A DNA stretch of 11,394 nt from Actinomycetota bacterium (lineage in GTDB: Bacteria; Actinomycetota; Actinomycetes; Nanopelagicales; Nanopelagicaceae): contig WLHW01000039.1 in NCBI GenBank assembly GCA_009702525.1, forward strand, positions 1 to 11,394. Direction: 5' to 3'. The position numbers and the translations under genes are program-made. Under the pieces are notes generated by a model. That model ran no database searches. It was not told the DNA's origin and saw only the letters and a program-made list of their open reading frames with translations. Positions 1-6,029 of the stretch are shown here, piece after piece (the first letter of the stretch is position 1; the number at the start of each line of letters is the position of its first letter).

Positions 1-542
1 GCACGTTCTGGACCGATTAATTTAGGCAGAATCGTAGCTCCGCCCCACCCTGGAACTAAACCTAGGAATACTTCTGGCAAAGCGGTGAAAGCAGTGCTCG
101 CCAATGTCCGGTAATTACAGTGGAGACCAACTTCTAATCCACCGCCGAGAGCTAAGCCATTGATGAAAGCGAAAGTTGGAATACCGCATTCGTCTAAGCG
201 CCGAAAAACATCGTGACCCAGCTTGCCGATAGCTACAGATTGGTCACGATTTTTAATGAATGAAACTGCGGACAAGTCGACTCCAGCTGCAAAAATAAAT
301 GGCTTTCCTGTAATAGCAATAGCAGCTGGCTTGCGTGAAATTGCTTCAGTAATTGCGGCATTGAGTTCGGCCAGAGAAGATGGCCCAAATGTGTTTGGAC
401 GGTTATGGTCATGCCCGTTATCTAAAGTAATTAAAGCAAGGTTTCCGGTACCACCAAATGCGCCAAGATTGATATCACGAACTAATGCATGAGTAATAAC
501 TTCTTCTGAAGCACCTTCAGGCAATTTAATCTCAGTTGTCAT
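1..542 (-). CDS. fadB: FadB-type enoyl-CoA hydratase/3-hydroxyacyl-CoA dehydrogenase, N-terminal part (cut by window edge)
   Basis: Reading from the ATG at 542 leftwards gives 180 residues with no stop, so the gene continues beyond base 1. The visible part is a crotonase-fold enoyl-CoA hydratase domain, which hydrates trans-2-enoyl-CoA in fatty-acid beta-oxidation in the cytoplasm. It shows the oxyanion-hole stretch IFAAGVDLSA, the NGLALGGGLEVGL segment with the first catalytic Glu, and LPEVFLGLVPGWGG with the second. The LVPGWGG form and the early LDNGHDHNRP segment resemble the roughly 700-residue actinobacterial proteins that also carry a 3-hydroxyacyl-CoA dehydrogenase, but that second domain is outside the window. 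The ATG overlaps the thiolase TGA (ATGA), and an AAAGGAG ribosome site at 550-556 sits 7 nt upstream inside the thiolase gene, so the two are co-transcribed and probably translationally coupled. A stand-alone hydratase is less likely but cannot be excluded. Confidence 0.88.
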   Translation of the reverse strand, partial: MTTEIKLPEGASEEVITHALVRDINLGAFGGTGNLALITLDNGHDHNRPNTFGPSSLAELNAAITEAISRKPAAIAITGKPFIFAAGVDLSAVSFIKNRDQSVAIGKLGHDVFRRLDECGIPTFAFINGLALGGGLEVGLHCNYRTLASTAFTALPEVFLGLVPGWGGATILPKLIGPER

Positions 543-1729
543 TTGCTTGCTCCTTTAAAGTATGGGTTTTCCCAAATAACGGTTCCACCCATTCCAAGTC
601 CAATACACATAGTTGTTATTCCATAACGCACTTCTGGATGTGCTTTAAAGCTTGTAGCTAAGTTCAGAATCAAGCGCACACCCGAAGAGGCAAGTGGGTG
701 ACCAACTGCAATAGCTCCACCAAATGGATTTACACGCGAGTCATCATCTGCTATTCCAAAATGTTCTAAGAAGGCTAAAACTTGAACGGCAAAGGCCTCA
801 TTGATTTCAAAAAGTCCTATGTCTTCGATAGTTAAGCCAGCTTGCTTAAGGGCTTTAATTGTCGAAGGCACTGGACCGTAGCCCATAATTTCTGGAGCAA
901 CACCGGCAAATGCGTACGTAACTAAACGAGCTTTAACCGTCAAACCAAGTTCATTCGCTTTATCTTCACTAGCTAGAAGGGCAGCTGTTGCACCATCATT
1001 TAAACCGGAGGAGTTACCAGCTGTTACGCGACCAGATGGACGAAAGGGAGTTTTCAATGTTGATAAGCCATCCATAGTTGTTGCTGGACGGGGCGGTTCA
1101 TCAACTGTTGCAACTGTCCACCCTAATTCAGCACTACGCGCCGCAGTGGGAATTAAATCAGCTTGAATTATTCCGGCCGCATATGCATTGGCAGTTTTTA
1201 CTTGTGAGTTGAAAGCATATGTATCGGCACGTAACTTTGTAATAGTTGGGAAACGATCATGTAGGCGCTCTGCCGTTGCTCCCATCGCAAGTGCATCTTG
1301 CTCAACAATTCTTTCAGCTAGAAAGCGCGGGTTAGGATCTAAACCTTCACCGATGGGGTGATTGCCCATATGCTCTACGCCGCCTGCAATTGCAATCTCA
1401 TTTGTTCCCATGGCAATTGCTCCGGAAATTGTTGTAACTGCAGTGAGCGCGCCAGCACACCAGCGATCAATCGAATACCCAGGTACTGTGTTTGGTAGTC
1501 CGGCCAACAATGTTGCACTTCGTCCGATGTTCATACCTTGATCACCGGTCTGTGTTGCAGCAGCAATGGCTACATCTTCGATGCTGGCATGATCGACGAG
1601 TGGATTTCTATCGAGTAAACCGCGAATCGCACGGACCATCAAATCATCGGCGCGCGTTGCCGCATACATGCCACCGGCCTTACCAAAAGGTGTGCGAACT
1701 GCATCGACTAAGACGACTCTGCGAGACAT
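539..1729 (-). CDS. fadA: Acetyl-CoA C-acyltransferase (3-ketoacyl-CoA thiolase)
   Basis: A 396-residue thiolase of usual family length. It performs the last step of beta-oxidation, cleaving 3-ketoacyl-CoA with CoA to acetyl-CoA and a shortened acyl-CoA. All catalytic elements are present: nucleophile Cys91 in DRWCAGAL, the NEAF motif at 310-313, His344 in GHPLASSG, and the acid/base Cys375 in CIGLGMGG. The departures from the textbook CASG and GHPxGxSG patterns look, from memory, normal for actinobacterial FadA proteins. The ATG is preceded by AGGAAG (1735-1740) with 5 nt spacing, so this gene, unlike most unit-heading genes here, seems to have a leader. It is the first gene of the fadA-fadB operon; its TGA overlaps the fadB ATG. 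The 70-bp gap upstream holds a promoter-like region with an embedded palindrome, suggesting repressor control. A purely biosynthetic acetyl-CoA acetyltransferase role is less likely given fadB. Confidence 0.93.
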   Translation of the reverse strand: MSRRVVLVDAVRTPFGKAGGMYAATRADDLMVRAIRGLLDRNPLVDHASIEDVAIAAATQTGDQGMNIGRSATLLAGLPNTVPGYSIDRWCAGALTAVTTISGAIAMGTNEIAIAGGVEHMGNHPIGEGLDPNPRFLAERIVEQDALAMGATAERLHDRFPTITKLRADTYAFNSQVKTANAYAAGIIQADLIPTAARSAELGWTVATVDEPPRPATTMDGLSTLKTPFRPSGRVTAGNSSGLNDGATAALLASEDKANELGLTVKARLVTYAFAGVAPEIMGYGPVPSTIKALKQAGLTIEDIGLFEINEAFAVQVLAFLEHFGIADDDSRVNPFGGAIAVGHPLASSGVRLILNLATSFKAHPEVRYGITTMCIGLGMGGTVIWENPYFKGASK

Positions 1730-1743
1730 ACAAACTTCCTTTG

Positions 1744-1799
1744 CTTCACGGTGTGGGTCTTATGTTACTCGTCAGTAAAGATTTGCAACACCCGTGAAG
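1744..1799. repeat. Widely spaced inverted repeat flanking the fadA promoter region
   Basis: CTTCACGG at 1744-1751 is matched by its exact reverse complement CCGTGAAG at 1792-1799, 40 nt apart. The match continues with a one-base offset (TGTG beside one arm, ACAC beside the other). The arms bracket the predicted fadA promoter and its smaller palindrome. This could be a pair of half-sites for a regulator that loops the DNA, or chance; the spacing is too long for an efficient terminator. Confidence concerns biological meaning, since the repeat itself is certain. Confidence 0.35.
1759..1788 (-). promoter_or_regulatory. Predicted fadA promoter with embedded 14-bp operator-like palindrome
   Basis: On the minus strand TTGCAA (1783-1788) can serve as -35. 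The -10 could be CATAAG (1759-1764, 18 nt spacer) or TAACAT (1762-1767, 15 nt spacer); neither is ideal. Exactly between them at 1765-1778 lies a perfect palindrome, TTACT-4 nt-AGTAA. Short palindromes with 5-bp arms are typical of TetR-family operators, and TetR regulators commonly control actinobacterial fatty-acid degradation genes. A protein bound here would block RNA polymerase. The palindrome is directly visible; the promoter and the regulator family are inferred. Confidence 0.5.
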
Positions 1800-1800
1800 T

Positions 1801-2619
1801 CTAGGCCAAAGCTGAAGCCTTAACCCTCTTTTTTTCGAGGTAGAGACCGAGAACGGTGACGAGGAAGAGGGTATAGACGCCTGCTTGTAGCCATGAGGTG
1901 TTGGCATCAAAGCCCACTGATCCAGAGAGGAAGGCTCCTACAAGAGAGTGGGGACCGATTATGGAGGAGAAATCGAAAATATATGATTCTGCGCCCGGTA
2001 AGTATCCAAGATCTTGGAATTCATGGACGGCATAGGAGAGAACCCCAGCGGCAACGACTATCAAAGCCACGCCTGTATAGGTAAAGAACTTCGCAAGATC
2101 TATTTTTAACGTCGCCTTGAAAATTAAATAGCCGATAGTAATAGAGGTGGCAAAACCTGTAATTAAACCGAGTGCTGAACCCACGGGATCGGCCACGCTT
2201 CTAAAGTTTGAATAAACAAAGATTGATGTTTCAAGGCCTTCGCGAATAACGGCAAAAAACGCTACCCCAGCAAGGGCTAGAGGGCCTGCAAGGAAAGCGC
2301 TATCTACTTTGTTTGCCAGATTACTGCGTAAACTTCTCGCAGTCTTCTTCATCCAAAAAACCATCCCCGTAACCAAAATGACTGCTAACAAAGACGTCAC
2401 TCCAGCAAACAGCTCACTTCCACGATCTGAGAGTGTTCGAGAGGTAAAGTTTAAAAGAGCGCCAAGGACCAGGCTCAGGGCAACTGCTGCTGCAACACCG
2501 ATCCATACATAGATCACAAGCGGCTTGCGATTACTCTTTTGCACATAGGCAATCACAATCCCCACGATAAGGGCGGCCTCTAGGCCCTCACGGAGGGCGA
2601 TAATGAATGAGCTGAGCAT
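1801..2619 (-). CDS. FTR1-family iron permease
   Basis: A 272-residue multi-pass membrane protein close in length to E. coli EfeU (about 276 aa). FTR1 permeases carry iron across the cytoplasmic membrane through paired REXXE motifs; here both are intact, REGLE at 10-14 in the first helix and REGLE at 126-130 in a central helix. Seven hydrophobic segments are visible (roughly 3-25, 35-55, 70-90, 110-130, 148-168, 180-200 and 245-262), followed by a basic tail. Characterised FTR1 systems pair the permease with an oxidase or with EfeO/EfeB partners; neither is adjacent here, so it either works alone or uses partners encoded elsewhere. The start is fixed by the conserved N-terminal REGLE. No Shine-Dalgarno is present, and TAGATT lies 6 nt before the ATG, suggesting a leaderless mRNA. 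It sits in the same direction between RNase D and fadA but has its own predicted promoter. Substrate assignment to iron is by family. Confidence 0.9.
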   Translation of the reverse strand: MLSSFIIALREGLEAALIVGIVIAYVQKSNRKPLVIYVWIGVAAAVALSLVLGALLNFTSRTLSDRGSELFAGVTSLLAVILVTGMVFWMKKTARSLRSNLANKVDSAFLAGPLALAGVAFFAVIREGLETSIFVYSNFRSVADPVGSALGLITGFATSITIGYLIFKATLKIDLAKFFTYTGVALIVVAAGVLSYAVHEFQDLGYLPGAESYIFDFSSIIGPHSLVGAFLSGSVGFDANTSWLQAGVYTLFLVTVLGLYLEKKRVKASALA

Positions 2620-2625
2620 GGGAAA

Positions 2626-2654
2626 AATCTAGAGGATGAGGGCGAATTACGCAA
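2626..2654 (-). promoter_or_regulatory. Predicted leaderless promoter of the FTR1 gene
   Basis: On the minus strand TTGCGT (2649-2654) and TAGATT (2626-2631) are separated by exactly 17 nt. TAGATT occupies -12 to -7 relative to the ATG, which would place the transcription start on or next to the ATG. No Shine-Dalgarno is visible. The -35 hexamer lies inside one arm of the 30-bp palindrome at 2644-2673, so a protein bound to that palindrome could control this promoter. Confidence 0.6.
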
Positions 2655-2673
2655 CTCTTTCGTTGCGTAATTC
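2644..2673. repeat. Perfect 30-bp palindrome (12-bp arms, 6-nt centre): operator or hairpin
   Basis: GAATTACGCAAC at 2644-2655 is followed by six bases (2656-2661) and then the exact reverse complement GTTGCGTAATTC at 2662-2673. The repeat begins one base after the RNase D stop and overlaps the predicted -35 of the FTR1 gene. It could be a regulator operator, or an RNA hairpin ending or stabilising the RNase D transcript. No U-rich run follows on either strand, so a classical intrinsic terminator is not supported. It does not resemble the IdeR/DtxR iron box as I know it (TTAGGTTAGSCTAACCTAA). Confidence 0.75.
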
Positions 2674-2674
2674 A

Positions 2675-3961
2675 TCACACCTCGGGTGTGGCTTCACCCT
2701 CTGGCTCTTCAACGATCACAGCTTCGCGCTGGAGTAAGGCCGTAGCCACCGTTGGGGCAACCAAATCAATCTGCCACGCGCGCGCACCTAATGCAGCCAT
2801 GGCACCCCTCACTGACGCCTCGTCGTAGAGTTGATTCGATGCAGCAGGAGGGTTCCAACACAGGCGGCGGATTATTTCAGGGGAGATTAAATTTTCAACT
2901 GGAATCTGATTGGTCGTAGCGATGATGTCGATACCCGCCCTAGCGTGAGAAAGCGGCGCGTATTTTTCTGGGAAACGATCGTGCCACAATTTTATCGGTG
3001 GCAACGTATCAGCGTTTGTACGAAGTGGTGGCCACTCACTCTCTGGTAACGCAACTGCCTGCGCAATGACCTCTAACCAGGTTGGAAAATTTTCTAACCA
3101 ACGCGCACGTAATCCAAGTGGGCGCAGCGCTTTTTCAAACTCTTTCTTTGTAGTGGGTGCAGCTAATGCCAGTTCAACAATTGCTGAGTCATTGAGAAGT
3201 TTGCCGCCAGCGATATCTTGTGCCGATGCGATTGCATCGCGCTCAATCCAAAGCGCTCGAATTATTGCTAAGTGATCTCTGCGTTTAATTTTGTGCATGC
3301 CAGATGTACGTCGCCAAGGATCAACACGTGGTGGCGCAGGAGGAGCTTTTAGAATCGCAGCAAACTCTTGTTCTGCCCATTCTAATTTATTTGCTTGAGA
3401 GAGAATGGAATGCATCACTTCACGTAATTCCACGAGAAGTTCGACATCTAGAGCTGCATACGTCAACCAATCCTGTGGAAGTGGACGCGTGGACCAATCT
3501 GCTGCGCTATGTTCCTTGGCAAGTATGACGCCCATCAGTGATTCCAATAATGGGCCAAGACCTACACGCGGTAAACCCGCAATTCTGCCTGCTAATTCAG
3601 TGTCAAAAAGTTTTATTGGATTAATTCCAATTTCACGCAAGCATGGCAGGTCCTGTGTGCTGGCATGCAAGATAACTTCATCAGTGTTGAGAAGTTCATT
3701 GAGCGATGCAATAAGTGGGTTCGCAAGCCCAAATGGAATTGGATCAATTAAATGCAGCCCGCCTTCATTACGCTTAATCTGAATCAGATAAGCACGTGCG
3801 CTATAACGAAAGCCTGAGGCACGTTCGGCATCTACGGCAAATGGTCCATTTCCTTTTTGCAGCGCTGAGATCGCATCACTCAGTGCGGCATCCGTATCAA
3901 TTACTGGGGGAGTTCCTGCGGCAGGCGTGAGTAGGGGAACTGCTTGCACAACTTCTTCCAT
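2675..3961 (-). CDS. Ribonuclease D-like 3'-5' exoribonuclease with HRDC domain
   Basis: Counting from the ATG at 3961 gives 428 residues. The N-terminal DEDDy exonuclease domain carries all five metal/catalytic positions: Asp44 and Glu46 in FAVDAERASG, Asp104 in HASTQDLPCL, and Tyr168 with Asp172 in YAALDVELL. An HRDC nucleic-acid-binding domain follows at about 225-300, then a less conserved helical C-terminus ending in an acidic tail. RNase D enzymes trim the 3' ends of tRNA precursors and other RNAs in the cytoplasm; the exact substrate here is not shown. A TTG three bases upstream (3964) would also be in frame, but the ATG is preferred because AGGAA stands 5 nt before it and only 2 nt before the TTG. 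The gene starts 8 nt after the DUF3000 stop, so the two are almost certainly co-transcribed. Confidence 0.92.
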   Translation of the reverse strand: MEEVVQAVPLLTPAAGTPPVIDTDAALSDAISALQKGNGPFAVDAERASGFRYSARAYLIQIKRNEGGLHLIDPIPFGLANPLIASLNELLNTDEVILHASTQDLPCLREIGINPIKLFDTELAGRIAGLPRVGLGPLLESLMGVILAKEHSAADWSTRPLPQDWLTYAALDVELLVELREVMHSILSQANKLEWAEQEFAAILKAPPAPPRVDPWRRTSGMHKIKRRDHLAIIRALWIERDAIASAQDIAGGKLLNDSAIVELALAAPTTKKEFEKALRPLGLRARWLENFPTWLEVIAQAVALPESEWPPLRTNADTLPPIKLWHDRFPEKYAPLSHARAGIDIIATTNQIPVENLISPEIIRRLCWNPPAASNQLYDEASVRGAMAALGARAWQIDLVAPTVATALLQREAVIVEEPEGEATPEV

Positions 3962-3966
3962 CAAAA

Positions 3967-3971
3967 TTCCT
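3967..3971 (-). promoter_or_regulatory. Ribosome binding site that sets the RNase D start
   Basis: AGGAA on the minus strand overlaps the TAG stop of the DUF3000 gene and lies 5 nt before the ATG at 3961. It favours that ATG over the in-frame TTG at 3964 and supports coupling of the two genes. Confidence 0.65.
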
Positions 3972-4548
3972 AACGGCGTCTTTGTGCATTAAGTGCAGAT
4001 ACGCCCATAGGAATTGGTTCAAGCCCAGCTACCTCAGATATGAGAGTGCACCAACCTGAGATATGTTTCATGAGCTCTAATGGGTTAGAAACAAGAGGTG
4101 TCCACGAAGCGCGGATTTCAATCTCAGATTCATCATGGCGAGGAGATAATTTGCCGAAGGAGGCGCTAGAAACGCGGGTTACAGTTCCGCTGGGAGCTGC
4201 AATCTCACATTCATTATCGGCGAGAGATTGCAAAAACCAGCTCCAGCCAACCTCAGGAAGTAATGGGTCCGCCTGCATAACAACATCGACATCTGCGCGA
4301 ACAAAGGTGACGCAGCGAAATTCGCCATCCCACGTATCTTGCCCACCAGGTTCATGCAGCAAAACAAAACGGCCAGAAGCGATCTCATCTTCGTCATCGC
4401 CAAGTAGACCATTGCTGACATCGGCTGAAAATGCAAAGGCATATGTTGCTAGTTTTTGAGGCGCAGGAACTTCTTCCAGGATAACTTCTGACCTCGGGGT
4501 AAATTCCCGCAGATGGGTGATCAATCTTTCGAAAGCTGCAGAATCCAT
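3970..4548 (-). CDS. DUF3000 family protein
   Basis: A 192-residue protein with no signal peptide or membrane segment, recognised as DUF3000, an actinobacteria-restricted family of unknown biochemical function. The conserved core is visible at about residues 72-110: a WDGEFRCVTFVRAD stretch followed by ADPLLPEVGWSWFL. The N-terminal half has an acidic loop (GDDEDE), and the C-terminus ends in a basic RRR. It is the first gene of the minus-strand run and lies 8 nt upstream of RNase D; the pairing recurs in other actinobacteria as I recall, which suggests a linked role in RNA or tRNA handling, but that is guilt by association only. The ATG has no properly spaced Shine-Dalgarno; TACTCT lies 6 nt upstream, consistent with a leaderless transcript. 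Confidence 0.85.
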   Translation of the reverse strand: MDSAAFERLITHLREFTPRSEVILEEVPAPQKLATYAFAFSADVSNGLLGDDEDEIASGRFVLLHEPGGQDTWDGEFRCVTFVRADVDVVMQADPLLPEVGWSWFLQSLADNECEIAAPSGTVTRVSSASFGKLSPRHDESEIEIRASWTPLVSNPLELMKHISGWCTLISEVAGLEPIPMGVSALNAQRRR

Positions 4549-4554
4549 CTTCTA

Positions 4555-4560
4555 AGAGTA
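4555..4560 (-). promoter_or_regulatory. Predicted -10 of the DUF3000-RNase D unit (leaderless)
   Basis: TACTCT on the minus strand spans -12 to -7 relative to the DUF3000 ATG. A CTGAAT hexamer 17 nt further upstream is a weak -35 candidate. It faces the EamA promoter within a 61-bp divergent gap. Confidence 0.4.
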
Positions 4561-4596
4561 AAGAATTAGAAAGGGATATTCAGGGAGGCGGGGCTG

Positions 4597-4602
4597 TAAC
4601 CT
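4597..4602 (+). promoter_or_regulatory. Predicted -10 of the EamA transporter gene (leaderless)
   Basis: TAACCT lies 7 nt before the ATG. No convincing -35 is seen. The GGGAGG stretch at 4583-4588 is about 21 nt from the ATG, too far to act as a ribosome site. The 9-mer GTAACCTTG here is also found just before the SRPBCC gene. Confidence 0.5.
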
Positions 4603-4609
4603 TGTATGC

Positions 4610-5449
4610 ATGGCATCACTTTTAGCACTGATATCGAGCCTCTTATGGGGTAGTGCCGATTTTGAAGGAGGCCGCCTGAGTAAAAAGCACGCACCTCTTG
4701 CGGTGCTGGGAGTTTCACAAGTCTTAGGTTTAGTTTTTGGTCTCGTGCTCGTCGTGATTTCTTATAGCTCAGATAACACAATATTTTCAGATGTGAGTTT
4801 TCTTATTCCAGGAATTTGTGCGGGCTTTCTTGGCTATTGCGGCTTGGCATGTTTATACGCCGGTCTTGCAACGGGCAGCATGGGTGTTGTTTCACCGATA
4901 AGCGCCCTCAGCGCAGTTATCCCAATGACATATTCAGTGATGCACGGAGAAAAACTTTCAGCACTTACTTCACTAGGGATAGTTTTTGCATTGGCTGGAG
5001 CATTTTGTGCAAGCGGACCGGAGTTAAGTGCTGGTGTGCCTCTGCGCCCACTCTTATTGGCAATCGGTGCGGCTTGTGGTTTTGGAACGGCACTTACATT
5101 TATTTCGATAGGTTCGCAAACAAATGCTTTGCTAACGATGGTGACGATGAGATTGGCAACATTTGTTGTTACAGCTGGATTAGCAATCAAGTTTAAAACT
5201 CTGGGTGGTTTTGCCACTGCGGAATTTCCTGGTCTAATTTTTATGGGTATTGCTGATTTTCTGGCGAACTTGTTACTTGGTGTTGCTTGCAACAATGGTT
5301 CGGTCTCTGTTGCAATGGTTCTTGGATCTTTTTATCCGATTGCCACTGCTGTTCTTGCATTCCGATTTTTGAAAGAACGTTTACATTTTGTCCAATACAT
5401 TGGAATCGTTCTAGCGGTAGCAGGTGTGGCTTTAATTTCAGCTTTCTAA
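4610..5449 (+). CDS. EamA/DMT-family transporter, substrate unknown
   Basis: A 279-residue hydrophobic protein with about ten predicted transmembrane helices, the standard form of the drug/metabolite transporter superfamily made of two EamA repeats. The internal duplication is visible: GEKLSALTSLGIVFALAG at about 113-130 corresponds to KERLHFVQYIGIVLAVAG at about 255-272, each a charged loop followed by the last helix of its repeat. Family members export or import small metabolites across the cytoplasmic membrane; the substrate cannot be read from sequence. The start with LISSLLWGSADF directly after the ATG is typical of the family, so no upstream extension is expected. It is probably monocistronic: the next gene faces it and their ends overlap by 12 nt. 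Confidence 0.88.
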   Translation: MASLLALISSLLWGSADFEGGRLSKKHAPLAVLGVSQVLGLVFGLVLVVISYSSDNTIFSDVSFLIPGICAGFLGYCGLACLYAGLATGSMGVVSPISALSAVIPMTYSVMHGEKLSALTSLGIVFALAGAFCASGPELSAGVPLRPLLLAIGAACGFGTALTFISIGSQTNALLTMVTMRLATFVVTAGLAIKFKTLGGFATAEFPGLIFMGIADFLANLLLGVACNNGSVSVAMVLGSFYPIATAVLAFRFLKERLHFVQYIGIVLAVAGVALISAF

Positions 5450-5950
5450 CTTACTGGCGTGATAGAACTTTGTCCCGTCAATTTCATGCATGGTGCAGTG
5501 TGGGAAACTTTTAAGCGCAGAATTCCAATCAAAGACATGCGCGCCACCAACAGCAGATGTAATCGTTAGATAGAGGTCGTCCAGGCTTTGTTTTTCTAAC
5601 AATTCGTGCACGAGTGAAGCTCCAGCTTCGATGTGAATTTTTGAACCGAACTCTTTTCGTGCAGCTTCAATTGCATCGGTGATGGATAGATTCCACAGAC
5701 AAGCATGTGGGTTCTGCGGAACTGGATTTATCTCTCCGCGAGAAATAATGACCAGAGGAGCTGGCGTCTGTGAGTATGGTTCTGCACGTGCCGTATTTCC
5801 ACCGATGATGATGCAGTCATAACCTTTGCGCCGTGCCAGGAAGTCGGCGCGATCTGCTGGTGTACTTATTCGGGAGGAGTTCGTGCTCCAGGTTGTTGAG
5901 CCATCGATGCCTACAACGAGTGAGGCTGAGATACCCATAGGGCCCATCAT
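5438..5950 (-). CDS. Short RibD C-terminal-domain (pyrimidine reductase-like) protein
   Basis: A 170-residue protein with the dihydrofolate-reductase-like fold of the RibD C-terminal domain, which in riboflavin synthesis reduces a pyrimidine ribosyl intermediate with NADPH. Recognisable elements are ASLVVGIDGSTTW at 9-21, the SSR-x-STPADRADFLARR helix at 25-41, the nucleotide-binding segment IIIGGNTARAEPY at 47-59, and KIHIEAGASLVHELL to LYLTITSAVGG at 104-136. Differences from classical RibD are the missing deaminase domain, EAG in place of the common EGG, and a length well below the 220-260 residues usual for actinobacterial stand-alone reductases. No other riboflavin gene is adjacent, so the role is uncertain. 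The start is ambiguous between ATGs at 5950, 5947 and 5938; none has a clear ribosome site. Its 3' end overlaps the EamA gene tail to tail. Confidence 0.75.
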   Translation of the reverse strand: MMGPMGISASLVVGIDGSTTWSTNSSRISTPADRADFLARRKGYDCIIIGGNTARAEPYSQTPAPLVIISRGEINPVPQNPHACLWNLSITDAIEAARKEFGSKIHIEAGASLVHELLEKQSLDDLYLTITSAVGGAHVFDWNSALKSFPHCTMHEIDGTKFYHASKLES

Positions 5951-5992
5951 CGCATTTTCACGCCTAGTTCACAGAATTAAGCCCCTCATAAG

Positions 5993-6022
5993 TTGAGCCG
6001 ATGGGTTAAAGGTAGTTAGCCT
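5993..6022 (+). promoter_or_regulatory. Predicted leaderless promoter of the NlpC/P60-pimB unit
   Basis: TTGAGC (5993-5998) and TAGCCT (6017-6022) are 18 nt apart, and TAGCCT ends 7 nt before the ATG at 6030. No Shine-Dalgarno is correctly placed. This is the best -35/-10 match on the plus strand of the window. The 79-bp gap 5951-6029 must also hold the promoter of the divergent RibD-like gene, which I could not place. Confidence 0.6.
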
Positions 6023-6029
6023 GTGACGT

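Noticed and set aside
223..492. Plus-strand frame over the fadB start
   Set aside because: The minus strand encodes an intact crotonase domain with both catalytic glutamates; the plus frame is its shadow.
539..1729. Altered thiolase active site (CAGA instead of CASG, GHPLASSG)
   Set aside because: All catalytic residues remain and these variants appear normal for actinobacterial FadA, so this is not a sign of lost function.
2644..2673. Classical intrinsic terminator after RNase D
   Set aside because: The stem is strong, but no U-tract follows on the minus strand (GCCCTC follows) or on the plus strand, so it is listed as a palindrome instead.
3405..3782. 125-codon plus-strand frame antisense to RNase D
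   Set aside because: Covers the catalytic domain of RNase D on the opposite strand and shows no family features.
4040..4459. 139-codon plus-strand frame antisense to DUF3000
   Set aside because: Shadow of the real gene; Ser/Thr-rich low-information sequence without domain or start signal.
4834..5295. 153-codon open frame on the minus strand inside the EamA gene
   Set aside because: It lies wholly antisense to a well-supported membrane protein and has no recognisable domain; composition reflects the complementary strand.
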